Assembly: GCA_017311185.1 (NCBI GenBank)
Contig: JAESUZ010001712.1
Span: forward strand, 1,550,001-1,614,000
DNA from: Proteles cristata cristata
Lineage: Eukaryota > Chordata > Mammalia > Carnivora > Hyaenidae
Direction: 5' to 3'
DNA: 64,000 nucleotides
Position 1 is the stretch's first letter, and the number at the start of each line of letters is the position of its first letter. The position numbers were made by a program, and so were the translations under genes. A model generated the notes under the pieces. The model was given only the letters and a program-made list of their open reading frames with translations, ran no database searches and was not told where the DNA came from. This document shows positions 1-11,334 of this stretch, piece by piece.

Positions 1-2022
1 CCACCCAGGTGCCTCAGTGTCAGATGGATTTTTTAACCCATGTGGCTTTTCATTGGACTTCTATATGCCCCACAAAGCAAAATGGAATCCAAAGCCATTG
101 TTTCTCTATGATATCATTTCTTATCCCCTTTTTAGACAAGCCAACAATAGCGACAGAGGCAATTCTCTCACCAAAAGGGAAACAAAAGCAAAGCACTGAT
201 CATGAACTACAAGCTAGGAGCCAAGTAAAATACTGAAAGGGCAAAGTAGTGTTTTGCTAACAGCTCAGACCTTTTTATAAGGCAAATGTTGCTCTCCCAC
301 TCCCCCCGCTGGACACCCAGGTCCTGTTGCAACTTATCCAAAGCCCACAGCCCCAGGCTGATCTGATACCTTTATGCCTCAGATTTTATAAACTAAACAA
401 TTTTTTTAAGCCATACTTGCTACTCACGTTTCACTAACTTCAGTGCCATATTAGAGAAAGGGAATACCCCACAGTGGGAAAAGGCATGAACCACTAATTA
501 GATAGACTGGCTGTGGCGGGCATCCAAATGTTTTCCTCTCCCATGACCTCTGAGTGGCACCCAACTTCTAGGAACCCCAGTGACTTTATTTATGAAATGA
601 TGATAATACCTCCTTGATCTACTGATGACGGTTGGCTGGGCCAAATGAGAGAACAGATGTGCATCAAAGAACTTTGTAAACCAAGCGGTGCTATGCTAAT
701 AAATCAGTGACAACAACACCTGCCTGGCATTTTGAAGAGATGAAGCTGATGATGCTAGTTTCCAACTTGTGCAGTTTTATAAATCTGCGGATGAAAGGAG
801 GTTCAGAAGAATAACTATACTTCAACGCAGAGACTAACTGACATATTAGTTTCACAGAAAAAGAACAATGGGATCCCAGGGTGGGAAGGACTAGTTTTTG
901 TCAGAGGTAGAGGGTGGGACAAGAATCACAGAAGGCTTTATGACTGTGTTCACAATGGACCAAGTTCTAGAGACAAATAAGATCTGGAGTAGCAGAAATA
1001 AGGAAAGGGTCTCCCAGACTCAGGAAGGAGTGAGTGCAAAGATGCAGAGGAATAGAGAACACTGGGCACACTAAGAACTCTAGTTTGGCTGAAGCATGGG
1101 AGAAGGAGCCGCAGTGGAAAACAAATTTAGAGAGACAGGTTGGAACAATATAGTATTTATTGGACTGAACTTTGTAGCAGGCAAGGACGAGGCATTTAGG
1201 ATTTGTAAGGCAGCGTGTCTGAGGGAGTTTACTGAAGACAATGTGAAGTATGGCTGAGATGGGAAGAATGAAAGGAAAGAATTGTGATGGTCAAAGAAAG
1301 ATGAGGGCCTGAAATAATTCAGCAAGTGCAAGGAAAGAATTCAAAGGAAGGGACAAATATAAATGGAAGACATTATAACCCAGAGAGCCACATATTATCA
1401 CTCAGGTTTTGCATATGCCAAAGAAAAAAAATCAGAAAGATCTCATGAGCTCAAATTGTTCCCGTTCTTGAATAATCTACCAAAAAAAAAAAAGATTTCT
1501 AGAATTAATAGGGTACAAGGACAGAGCGTGGTAGAATTTCTTAGCATCTGAGTAGGTGAGTTTCAGAAATAAATCTCAGCAATATGTATGACTTTGATAT
1601 CTGCTTCTGACTAAAATTTCAATAGTGTCTTACAAATTATGTTATTCTTAAAACAGATTTACAGGGGAGGAGCAGCATATCTGCCTGTAGCTTTCACAAT
1701 CATCCTGCACAAGAGATTACCTTGCTTTTTCCAAGTAGATAGGGAAACGACCAATGCAAGTCAAACATTCTCACTTCATCAAATATTATTCACCCTACTG
1801 ACTAAAATGAGAAAACAAACACAATATGGAATAGCCAACTTATAACAGCAAGAAGCTCTCACTTCTTTAGTGTATCTAATACATGAGTAATGATAGTGAA
1901 CAGATATTTAAATAAGCCATCATCTGATTAAGCAAATGCCTCAAATTAAGATGGCTCGTTGGTTATTCCATAACAACTCCACAGGGAAACACATTCTTCA
2001 ATATTTTGCAAGTTTATATTTA
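1..2022. other. Intergenic, no gene recognised
   Basis: No coding or RNA gene seen. A MIR-like stretch (GAAATGATGATAATACCTCC, then CAAATGAGAGAACAG) lies at about 585-690. The purine-rich block at 860-1350 is unassigned. Confidence 0.6.
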
Positions 2023-2037
2023 AAGTCATATGTGCTT

Positions 2038-2261
2038 TTTTTTTTTATTTTTTTTTTAATGTTTTATTTATCTCTGAGAGAGAGAGAGACAGCGTGAGTA
2101 GGGGAGGGTCAGAGAGAGAGGGAGTCACAGACTGAAACAGGCTCCAGGCTCCGAGCTGGCAGTCAGCACAGAGCCCGACGTGGGGCTCGAACCCACGAAC
2201 CGCGAGATCATGACCTAAGCAGAAGTCGGACGCTTAACCGACTAAGCCACCCAGGCGCCCC
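2038..2261 (-). mobile_element. SINEC (felid tRNA-derived SINE), young subtype
   Basis: Full length and close to consensus: poly(T) end at 2038, GAACCCACGAACCGCGAGATC promoter region, ends ...CACCCAGGCGCCCC. Flanked by the 15-bp target duplication AAGTCATATGTGCTT (2023-2037, 2262-2276). Carries the CTGCCAGCTC variant (here GAGCTGGCAGTCAG). Confidence 0.95.
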
Positions 2262-2404
2262 AAGTCATATGTGCTTAATGTAGAAAATAAGGAAGAAAAA
2301 AATTAACAAGCATCATCCAATATACCATGATCAATATTCATTGATCATTTGGGTATACTTCCTTCTAGTCCTTTCCCTGTGCTTTTTAAAGCAGCATGTT
2401 AGAT

Positions 2405-2735
2405 TAGATTTTATATATATATATATACACATAGATACATGTAAATATTATATATATGTATATATACATTTGTATATATTTATATACAGGTTTTATGTGC
2501 AAATTTATGTATTAAAATACACAATATACATTGTATATTATATATTTTTAAAATATTATATATTATACATAAAGTATATGTTTATATAGTCCTATTGCTA
2601 TATATTTTAATATATAATATTTAAAAATATATTTATATACATTATAGACATACTTTATATGTGATATATAATATATATTTATATATAATACACAAAATAT
2701 GATATATAAAATAAAATATAAAATCTGTAATCTAT
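2405..2735. repeat. AT-rich (TA)n-type low-complexity tract
   Basis: Over 300 bp almost wholly of TATATA, TATATT and short TACATA units, many self-complementary. The small Ile/Tyr-rich frames in it are composition artefacts. Confidence 0.9.
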
Positions 2736-2748
2736 AAAATGTCATCCT

Positions 2749-2933
2749 AGATGGCTCAGTTGGTAAAGTGTCCAACTCTTGATTGCAGCTCAGGTCATGA
2801 TCTCACAGTTTATTAGATCAGGCCCCACATTGGGCTCTGCACTGACAGCACAAATCCTGCTTGGGATTTTCTCTCTCCCTCTCTCTTCCTCTCTCTCTCT
2901 CTTTCTCTCTCAAAATAAATAAATTTTTTTTAA
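2749..2933 (+). mobile_element. SINEC, diverged
   Basis: Starts AGATGGCTCAGTTGG, CT-rich middle, ends AAATAAATAAATTTT. Short duplication GTCATCCT at 2741-2748 and 2934-2941. Confidence 0.85.
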
Positions 2934-3214
2934 GTCATCCTGCTATTTTTTTGCTTACCATTAGAATATATATTTTCCCATTGCTGAAAACCACAAGAGT
3001 CCATTCAGAATCCATGCTGCTTTCAGAACAACAACTAAGAAGCTAAGGTTAAAAATAGTAAATACAGACTACTTCCCAGCCAGATAAACTTAACACTAAA
3101 ATCCTATTATTAACCTCAGTTTCCTTCATCCAATACATCATGTTCAACTATGAACAAATAATTATAAAATATAATTTTATTTTATAAATTAAAAAAAGCA
3201 AAGCACACATTCTT

Positions 3215-3880
3215 AAGAGACAAAGCAAGCATCAGGATCAGACTTAGAGATGACAAAGATTTTGGACAATTTTGGAATTATTGGACAGTACATTTTAAGT
3301 AACTATGATTAATATACTAAAGGCTCTGATAGAAAAAGTGAACATGCAAGAACAAACGGAAATGTAGGCAGAGAATTGGAAACTCTAGAACAGAAGTTAT
3401 AATCAAAAACACTGTAACAGAAATGAAGTGTGCCTTTGATGGGCTTATTAGTGAACTGGACATGGTTGAAGAATCATTGAGCTTGAAGATATGTCACTAG
3501 ATACCCTTCATACTGAAAATCAATGAGAACAAAGGAATGAAACAAAGGGAACAGATTATCTAAGGACTGTGGGACAAGTACCAAAGGTGTAACATACATG
3601 TATTGAGAATACCAGAGAAGAAAGAGTATAGAAGAAATATCTGATTTAATAATGGCTGAGATATCTTCCAAACCCTGGATCCAGGAAGCTCAGAGAACAG
3701 GATAAATACAAAAACTCTACACATAAGCATATCACATTCAGACTGCAGAAAAATAAAGAAAAACAAAGACAAAGAGAAAATCTTGAAAGAAACCAGAGGA
3801 AAAGAACATCTTACCTATAGAGTAAAATAAGAATTTTCTTATTCAAAACCATACAAGAAGAAACTAAAGTATTTACATGG
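3215..3880 (+). mobile_element. Old L1 fragment, ORF1 region
   Basis: Diverged L1M-type sequence: GAGCTTGAAGATATGTCA, ATCTAAGGACTGTGGGACA, GATCCAGGAAGCTCAGAGAA, TTGAAAGAAACCAGAGG. These are ORF1 landmarks in sense order. Many stops; not functional. Confidence 0.75.
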
Positions 3881-3989
3881 TTTAAAGAAATGTAATGAGG
3901 AAGTATTTCATGACTCAGTACAGGTACTCACAGAACCAGGAAAGTTACTATACTAATGGTCACGGTTTATTACAGTAAAATTATAGAGA

Positions 3990-5280
3990 TTAAAATCAGC
4001 AAAGGAAAAAGGCACATAGGACAGAGTTCAAGAGAAACCAATACAAACTTCCAGATGTCCTCTCCCAGTGGAGTAGGACAGTGCTTGATTCTCTCAAAGA
4101 TGATGAATGTAGGACATGTGTGAAGTGTTGCCTATCAAGAATACTTACCCAACAGGTGATATCCAAAATTGTTATGGAATATCCACTTGATTGACCTTAG
4201 CTGCTCAGTGTCCAATCCCCTCCAGAAATCAAGCTGATAGTATGGCTCAGGGTCCCAGGTGAAAAAAAAAAAGAAAAAAGATACCAAGTCACATTGTTAG
4301 TTTATAAACTATCTGGACTGGGCCAAGACCCCAGATATATAAATACACTCTTATCAGGTAGGATATTCCAATGGCTTACAGATTTTCTCTCAGGTAAGGG
4401 TCAAGGACCAGGCCTAAAGACATTTGGAATGTATGGGATTTGGACAACCCAGGCCTGATGAATTAACCCTTTACTACACAAGAAGCCATCAAGGAAACAG
4501 TTGCCTAGATAGGTATAAGCTCACGGGATAGTATTGCAAATGGGCACAGAACTCCTTGGTCTGTGTGCCCCTTCCCATTCAGGGAATATGCCTCCAGGAG
4601 AATATACACTGGAATATGGCCAGTCAGGCAGGAAGGGCATCAGTGCTCCTATCATCCTTGCTAAAGAGTCCATTGAAAAAAGGACTTCATAGAAGCTTCA
4701 AAGCCCAGGTAAAGTGTTAGGTAGGACATGGGATTACTGCCTTAGGAAGGTAATGTGATGTAGAGAAGGGAACTGTAGGCTCAAAATGTGGACTCCTGAT
4801 GCTATGTCATTTTGTCTAACTGACTTCAGGTGCTTATCTATCATGTTTTCCTACTTAGAGGTGAGAAGCAATATTGCATACTAGGTAAGAGTGTGAGCCA
4901 GGCAAGCTTAATGGGCAAGCAACGTGTGTAGTCACACAGAGCCCGACACTCAAAAAAGCCCTCAGCTTGGTTTCATGCTCTGTTGCCATTGTAAAATTCC
5001 TAACAATTTTTAAATAAGAGCCCCACATTTTTGTTTTTCACTGGGCAACACAAATTATGGAGCCTGACCTGGTATCAGGTCTGGAATGGGCCTATGGGTT
5101 CACATTCCCACTTAATCACCTTTTAGAAGTATGACCTAAGGTATATTACCTAACTCATTTTAAGCCTTGTTTCTTTTATGAAAACTAAGGATTAAAAAAA
5201 ATTGTCATGAGAATTAAAGAATGAATGGAAAGAAATAGCATTGTACTACATGTGACTAGTCCATGAGTGGAAACTTTTTA
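3990..5280. other. Intergenic, mostly unassigned
   Basis: No gene seen. A MIR-like core (GAAGTATGACCTAAGG...TAACTCATTTTAAGCCTTG) lies at about 5050-5220. The rest (4000-4900) may be an old LTR or transposon, not identified. Confidence 0.5.
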
Positions 5281-5282
5281 TT

Positions 5283-5415
5283 CTCAGTGAGAATATATTA
5301 GCCTCTCAGTGAGAGTATATTAGCTACTCTCATTGTATAGAGTTAATAGAGTATAAGAAAATATATATTACTTTATGAGCATATATTAGCTGCTCAATGA
5401 GAGTATATATGCTCT
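5283..5415. repeat. Short degenerate tandem repeat, about 22-bp unit
   Basis: CTCAGTGAGAATATATTAGC (5285 on) and CTCAGTGAGAGTATATTAGC (5307 on) are adjacent. A looser copy, GCTCAATGAGAGTATATATG, begins about 5393, with GAGCATATATTAGC before it. Confidence 0.75.
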
Positions 5416-5445
5416 TATTTTACAGAGTTTATAGAAACAATATAT

Positions 5446-5940
5446 ATGTATTATATTATGGGTGTAACAAAATTCAGTGGCTTGAAACATTTATCATCTC
5501 ACAGTTTCTATGAGTCAGAAATGCACTGCAGTTTAGCTGGGTCCTCCAACTCAGTCTCTCACCAAATTACAGTCAAGGTGTTAGCTAAGGCTACAGTCAT
5601 CTCAAGGCTCAAATGGGAATCTGCTTCCAAAGCTCGCTCATGTGGCTATTGGCAGGATATAGTTCCTTCTGGGTTGTTGGACAGAAGACCTCAATTCCTT
5701 GCTGGCTGTTGACCATAAGATACTCTCTGTTCCTTGCCAAGTGGGCCTCTCCACAGGGCAACTCTCAACCTGGCAGCTTGTTTCCATCAGAACAAGCAAG
5801 CAAACAGAGCTGGAGACAGAGATTGAGCAAAATAGAATGAACAGTCTTTTGTAGCCTAATAGCAAAAGTGACATATTTGATTTCTTAAAAACAAATCACT
5901 AGGTCCATCCCACACTCCAGGGGAAGGAATTATATACAAG
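5446..5940 (+). repeat. Medium-reiteration repeat A, copy 1
   Basis: Reads ...TTCAGTGGCTTGAAACATTT, CTCACAGTTTCTATGAGTCAG, GGCTACAGTCATCTCAAGGC, CTGTTGGACAGAAGACCTCA, AAGTGGGCCTCTCCACAGGG, TCACTAGGTCCATCCCACAC. This is a known mammal-wide interspersed repeat whose family name I cannot give safely. A second copy is at 44370-45800. Confidence 0.7.
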
Positions 5941-5944
5941 GGCA

Positions 5945-6322
5945 TTGTTATGGACTTAATTGAATCACCCTAAAATTTGGTCCTAAACCCCATTAGAATG
6001 TGATGGTATTAGGAGATAGAATCTTTAGAAAGGTAATAAGGTTAAGTGAGGTCATATGGGTGGGGCCCTAAAACAATATGACTGGTATCCCTCTCATAAG
6101 AAGAGCAAAAGACACCAGGCACCCGTGGGCTGAAGAAAGATCAGAAGACAATGAGAAGAAGCCATCTGCAAGGCAAGGAGAAAGGCCATAAGAGAAATTG
6201 AACCTGTCAACACCTGGATCTTGGACTTCTAGCTTCCAGAAATGTGAGAAAAAGACATTGCTGTGTGTAAGTTACCTGGTCAGTGGTATTTTGTTATGGC
6301 AACCCTAGCAAACTAATACAGG
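5945..6322 (+). mobile_element. MLT1-like (MaLR) solo LTR
   Basis: Begins TGTTATGGACTTAATTG and ends CAAACTAATACA, the TG...CA ends of an LTR. It has the inner marks TGATGGTATTAGGAGATAGA, GAGGTCATATGGGTGGGG, CTTGGACTTCTAGCTTCCAG. Related copy at 30034-30660. No internal retroviral genes beside it. Confidence 0.75.
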
Positions 6323-7060
6323 AATACCACTAGGCTGTGATAGAAGCTTCCAAAGAGGATATTGGACTACTTTACAGTCAACCCCCTTTATGCAAAATAG
6401 TCTTTTAGGAGCATCCTCTGCTTTTGCAGAAAGGGACACATTTGACATCCTCCAATATGCAATACTAGCCTGACGGCCATTAAAACAGTCTTAACCTGTA
6501 TTCGGGAAATTATAAGTTCTGTGATTTATACAGTCATCTGCAGAGATGTCATTTGCTAGAATTAACATTCTTGAACACTTAGAACTTAAGTAGTCTCAGA
6601 GAGCAGAACATTAAAAAGACGTTTAGGTTCATCTCTGTGCATCCTGATTTGTTGTATTTCAAAAAGAAATTTTGAGATTAGACCTATTTTGTTTGCAGTC
6701 ATTCTTAGATATGCATACCCTAGGCATTCTCTGATCTAATCAGAAAGCAAAACCAGTCATATGCCTTCTTCCAACTGTGTTTTTTAAAAAGGATTGACAT
6801 GTGCTGAATTTCTTACAGCTACCGTCTTTCAGAGAAGAATTTTGCTCTGTAAGAAAAAGAAATTGAACTAAGAGTTCTATGGAAACCTTTTCAATGTAAA
6901 ATAACTTGTGGGAGTTCTCTTCAAAGCATTTGAAAATTCTAATAATCCAGCTACCCACCCACATCAACACTGTTAATTAGAGCCTCTTTTTACTTGAAAG
7001 GAAGTATAACAAAAAAAAAATCAAAAGAAAAATAAGATTAAGTCAAACATATGCACGAAC
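6323..7060. other. Intergenic, nothing recognised
   Basis: No gene or clear repeat seen. Only short chance frames. Confidence 0.5.
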
Positions 7061-7061
7061 T

Positions 7062-8045
7062 TCACATCTCATTGACAAGGGTATCAGCTGAAAAAATTAA
7101 GTTGCACTGGCCTTTCGGTTCCAACCATGACAGAATGGCTGATATTAGACTTAGGCTTCCTGACATAAGCTGGACAAAATATATAAAATAACTATTTTCA
7201 GGATTGGACAGCAACCAAAACAGAACCATGATACTTGAAAGCAAGCAAGCAAGCAAAGTGAAATTTACATTTACCTTGCTTGGGAAGTTGAGTCCAAGCA
7301 GGAAGTTAACATCCTCACAGGCCAGGGGAAACAGACTGCAGTTTGAGATTACCACAGATGCTGGGATCCGGAGGTCTGGAGGCCAGTGAAGAAAACTTCA
7401 GAGGAAGAATTGCTAAAATTTTACAGAAATCTCATGTCCTTAACTTCAAGCTGTGTGAGCACAGGGTAAGACTCCGGAGGCCTAGCAAAGAATAGCTGCT
7501 GGGAGATTGGAGAGCTGAGCAGACATTTCAGAGGCTGCACAGAGCTGGGAAGAGAATGGAGTTCAGATCCAGCCAGGGTAGAGGAATATTGGTTCCTAGA
7601 CTTTCAGATGAGTGACCAAAAAAGGTCATGTCCTAGAAATATAGATCATGCTCTGGGAGTAAGGGAGAAGGTCAAAACTGAAATACCACTCCTCTCCCGC
7701 CCCCAACACACACACACTTTAAGATTCTAAATCCAATTTTCATCAGAATTTAAGTGAAATTCCAGTAAGTTAACTGGCTGCTAGAATAAAATTTAATACT
7801 TTTTTAAGGAAGAGAACATAATCCAGAACTTCTACAAAGTACCACCCACAATACCTACCATGAAATAAAAATCTACCAGGTAAGAACTGTCAGGATAAAA
7901 TTACTAATAGCCAAGAGCTAGAAAAAGGTAGAGATGATCCAGACACTTTTGTTAGCAGAGGAGATTTCAAAATAACTAATGAGTACGTTAAAGAAAACTG
8001 AAGCAAAGATCGACAATAAGGATGACAAGATGGAGTACATCAACT
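7062..8045 (+). mobile_element. Old L1 5' region
   Basis: CCATGACAGAATGGCTGATA, AAGCTGGACAAAATATATAA, TTCAGGATTGGACAGCAACC and TTTCAGAGGCTGCACAGAG follow the order of L1M 5' UTRs. A segment at 7445-7545 recurs at 11345-11450. Diverged and non-coding. Confidence 0.6.
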
Positions 8046-8059
8046 GAGAATTACAATAT

Positions 8060-8291
8060 TTTTTTATTTTTTATTTTTTTAAAATATTTTTATTTATTTC
8101 TAGGAGAGAGAGAGAGAGAGAGAGTGAGCAGGGGAGGGTCAGAGAGAGAGGGAGTCACAGACTGAAACAGGCTCCAGGCTCTGAGCTGGCAGTCAGCACA
8201 GAGCCCGAAGCGAGGCTCGAACCCACGAACCGCGAGATCATGACCTAAGCGAAAGTCGGACGCTTAACCGACTAAGCCACCCAGGCACCCC
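8060..8291 (-). mobile_element. SINEC, young subtype
   Basis: Full length, poly(T) first. TACAATAT duplication at 8052-8059 and 8292-8299. It has inserted in the A-tail side of the next SINE. Confidence 0.9.
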
Positions 8292-8299
8292 TACAATAT

Positions 8300-8486
8300 A
8301 TTTTTTTTAATGTTAACATTTATTCATTTTTGAGAGACAGAGAGAGAGAAGACAGCATTAGTCAGGGAGGGATGGCAAAAGGAGATACAGAATCTGAAGA
8401 ATGTCCAGGCTCGAACTCATGGACCGCGAGATCATGACCTGAGCCACAGTCGAATGCTAAACCGACTGAGCCACCCCGGTGCCTCA
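8300..8486 (-). mobile_element. SINEC with internal deletion
   Basis: Poly(T), then TTTATTCATTTTTGAGAGAC; the central part is missing between AATGTCCAGGCTCGAAC and the head. Ends GCCACCCCGGTGCCTC. Outer duplication AGAATTACAAT at 8047-8057 and 8487-8497. Confidence 0.85.
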
Positions 8487-8522
8487 AGAATTACAATTTA
8501 TTTTAAAGAAATCAAGTACACA

Positions 8523-8715
8523 GGGCACCTGAGTAGCTCTGATTTTAGCTCAGGCCACGTTCTCATGGTCTGTGAGTCTGAGCCCTGCGTAGGGCTCTGC
8601 ACTGACAGCTCAGAGCCTGGAAACTGCTTCAGATTCTGTGTCAACCTCTCTCTCTGCCCCTCCCCTGCTCTCACTGTCTCCTCTCTCAAAAATAAACATT
8701 AAAAACATTTAAAAA
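8523..8715 (+). mobile_element. SINEC, diverged
   Basis: GGGCACCTGAGTAGCTC..., ends AAAATAAACATTAAAAAC. Imperfect duplication AAAGAAATC around it. Confidence 0.85.
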
Positions 8716-9044
8716 AAGAAATCGGTAGACATCCAATAATTGCAAAAGATAGTATTAAGAATTTATCAGATGTGTTAGCAGCACAATAGAAAACACAATT
8801 AATGGATGTGAAGACGGGTCAATAAAAATATCCACACTGAAGCAGAAAGAAAAATAGAAAAAAACAAGTCATCTTAAATCCACTATTGGAGAAATACTCT
8901 CTTACTTACCTCTCTTTTTATTCTCCTTTCTCCCAAACTAGTTACTTATCTAGTAAGAGAAAAAGTAGGGTTAGGAGAGGGATTTAAAATAATACTTACC
9001 TGATAAGAAATATCTAACATAATAATTAAGAATTCATCTTAGTT

Positions 9045-9935
9045 CTGAACAACAAAGGAAACAAAACACAAAACTTAAAGGCAACTTGCTAAATGGGAGA
9101 CGATATTTGCAAATGATATATCTAATAAACGGTTAGTTCAAAATATGTAAAGAAATGATACAACTAAACACACAAAAAAACAAATAATCCAGTTAAGAAA
9201 TGGGCAAAGACATGGACATTTCTCCAAAGAAGACATACAGACGGCCAAGAAACACATAAAAAGATACTCAACATCACTCATCATCAGGGAAATGTGAATG
9301 AAAACTATGAGATAACACCTCACACCAGTTCTAAAATAAAAAATGCAGAAATAAGTGTTGCTGAGGATATGGGGAAGAAGGAACTCTCTTCCACTGTTAG
9401 TGGGAATGCAAACTGGTACAGCCACTGTGAAAAAACAGTATAAAGATTCCTCAAGAAACTAAAAACAGAACTACCCTAAAATCCAGTAATTGCATTACTG
9501 GGTTTTACCAAAAAATACAAAAACATGAATTCAAAGGGATACATGTGCCCCTGTTTATTGCAGCATTATTTACAATAGCCAACCTATGGAAGCAGCCTAG
9601 TGTCCATCAATAGATGAACAGATAAAAAAGGTGTGGTATAATTCAGCCAAAAAATATTATTCAGCCATTAAAAAAAGAATGAAATCTTGCCATTTGCAAC
9701 AATATGGATAGAACTAGACAGTACTATGCTAAATGAAATAAGTCAGTCAGAGAAAGACAAATACCATGTGATCTCACTCATATGTGGAATTTTAGAAGCA
9801 AATGAGCAAAGGGGAAAAAAAGAAACCAAGAAACTGACTCTTAACTACAGAGAACAAACTGACGGTTACCAGAGGGGAGGTGGGTGGGAGGATGGGTGAA
9901 CTAGGTGATGGGGATTCTAGAATGCATTTATCATG
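9045..9935 (+). mobile_element. L1 3' end (ORF2 C-terminus and 3' UTR), 5'-truncated
   Basis: ATGGGCAAAGACATGGACAT, AACATCACTCATCATCAGGG, TTGCAGCATTATTTACAATA, CAATATGGATAGAACTAGAC, TAAGTCAGTCAGAGAAAGAC in sense order, then the GGGAGGTGGGTGGGAGGATG 3' UTR. Stops and small indels throughout. The purine tract that follows takes the place of its A-tail. Confidence 0.92.
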
Positions 9936-10238
9936 ATGGAAAAGGAAGGAAGGAAGGAAGGAAGGAAGGAGGAGGGAGGGAGGGAGGGAGGGAGAAGGAA
10001 GGGAAGGGAAGGAAGGGAAGGGAAGGGAGGGAGGAGGGTGGGAGGGAGGGAGGGAGGGAGAGAGGGAAGGGAGGAAGGAAGGAAGGAAGGAAGGAAGGAA
10101 GGAAGGAAGGAAGGAAGGAAGGAGAAAGGAAAGGAAAGGAAAGGAAAGGAAAGGAAAGGAAAGGAAAGGAAAGGAAAGGAAAGGAAAGGAAAGGAAAGGA
10201 AAGGAAAGGAAAAGAAAAAAGAAAGGAAAAGAAAAGAA
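9936..10238 (+). repeat. GGAA/GGGA then GGAAA purine microsatellite
   Basis: About 300 bp of pure purine: GGAAG and GGGAG units (9941-10122), then some twenty GGAAA units (10123-10210). Long Lys/Glu/Gly/Arg frames on plus and Pro/Phe/Leu/Ser frames on minus are artefacts. It probably grew from the A-tail of the L1 at 9045-9935. Confidence 0.95.
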
Positions 10239-10413
10239 TTGGCCTTGGGCACAGAATTAAGCAGAAAGAGTATCTGGACAATTCAAATCTCCCCCTTTCC
10301 ATCTTCTCCATATCCAGAAGCTAAACCATTCCCTCCTCTTCAATAGTTTCAGGACCTCTACTGAGCTGCCTGCTCTCCCAAAATTGGGTCTCAGACCCTT
10401 CATTAAAAAGATG

Positions 10414-10618
10414 TCAAGGCACCTGGGTGGCTCAGTCAGTTGAGCTTCCAACTATGGCTCAGGTCATGATCTCACAGTTTGTGGGCTTGAGGACCACATC
10501 AGGCTCTGTGCTGACAGCTCAATGCCTTTGGATTCTGTGTTTCCCTCTCTCTCTGCCTCTCCCCCATTCATGCTGTCTGTGTGTCTGCCTTTCTCTCTCT
10601 CTAAAATAAATAAACATA
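10414..10618 (+). mobile_element. SINEC
   Basis: AGGCACCTGGGTGGCTCAG...; A-rich end AAATAAATAAACATAA. AAAAAGATG-type duplication on both sides (10405-10413, 10619-10627). Confidence 0.9.
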
Positions 10619-11334
10619 AAAAAGATGCCCATCCTGTGTCACAATCCTGGAAATAAAAATGTATAATGTAGAGGAGTAAATTACTGAGGTTGGAACTTGA
10701 TATTCTAAGATATGCCAGTGAAAGATGGCAAAACTTTAATATAGAAACTATTTTAAATAATAATGGTAATGAGGATGAGAATGATAATAAAAGTGATAAT
10801 ATTTCCCCTTTCACTATGCTAATTCTATATAAATTCTTGATCCATTGATCCATGTGGCATTTGAATAACTCATTAATATCAGAAAAATGTAAATGGCATA
10901 ATCTTAGGTATTTTATTTCCCTTCCTTCCATCTAATACTAAGAAGACCCAAATAATTTAAAAATATGAATTTTGGAAAGTGGTCCAGTTATTCAGTATTA
11001 ACATCCTATCACAGGGGAAGGAGTTCTACAAAGACAGCAAGTATATACTATTACAGAATTTTTTAATTGTTGAACAAAGCATCTCATGAACTTTTATTCT
11101 AACAAAACACACTTGTAGCTCTTCTTTCTAGTTTTTAACAGGGAGTAGCTCTCCAATGCCTATCAGAAGACATCCAGACTCTTTCTCCTGCCATTCTAGA
11201 CTTCCCATTGTCTGCTTCCATCTAACTTACCCATGTCTAACTATAGTTCTCCTCACATTAGCACTGCACCAGTTTATTGCATATACATCTCATTTTAAAA
11301 AACATATTAAATGATTAATCTTTACAGAAACTTC

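Noticed and set aside
5285..5410. CRISPR-like repeats
   Set aside because: Adjacent degenerate units without spacers, in a mammalian genome.
5945..6322. Endogenous retrovirus with genes
   Set aside because: Only LTR sequence is present here and at 30034; no gag, pol or env remains were seen beside either.
9905..10346. Frames of 111-139 codons on both strands
   Set aside because: They are translations of the GGAA/GGAAA microsatellite, with no stop codons for that reason alone.
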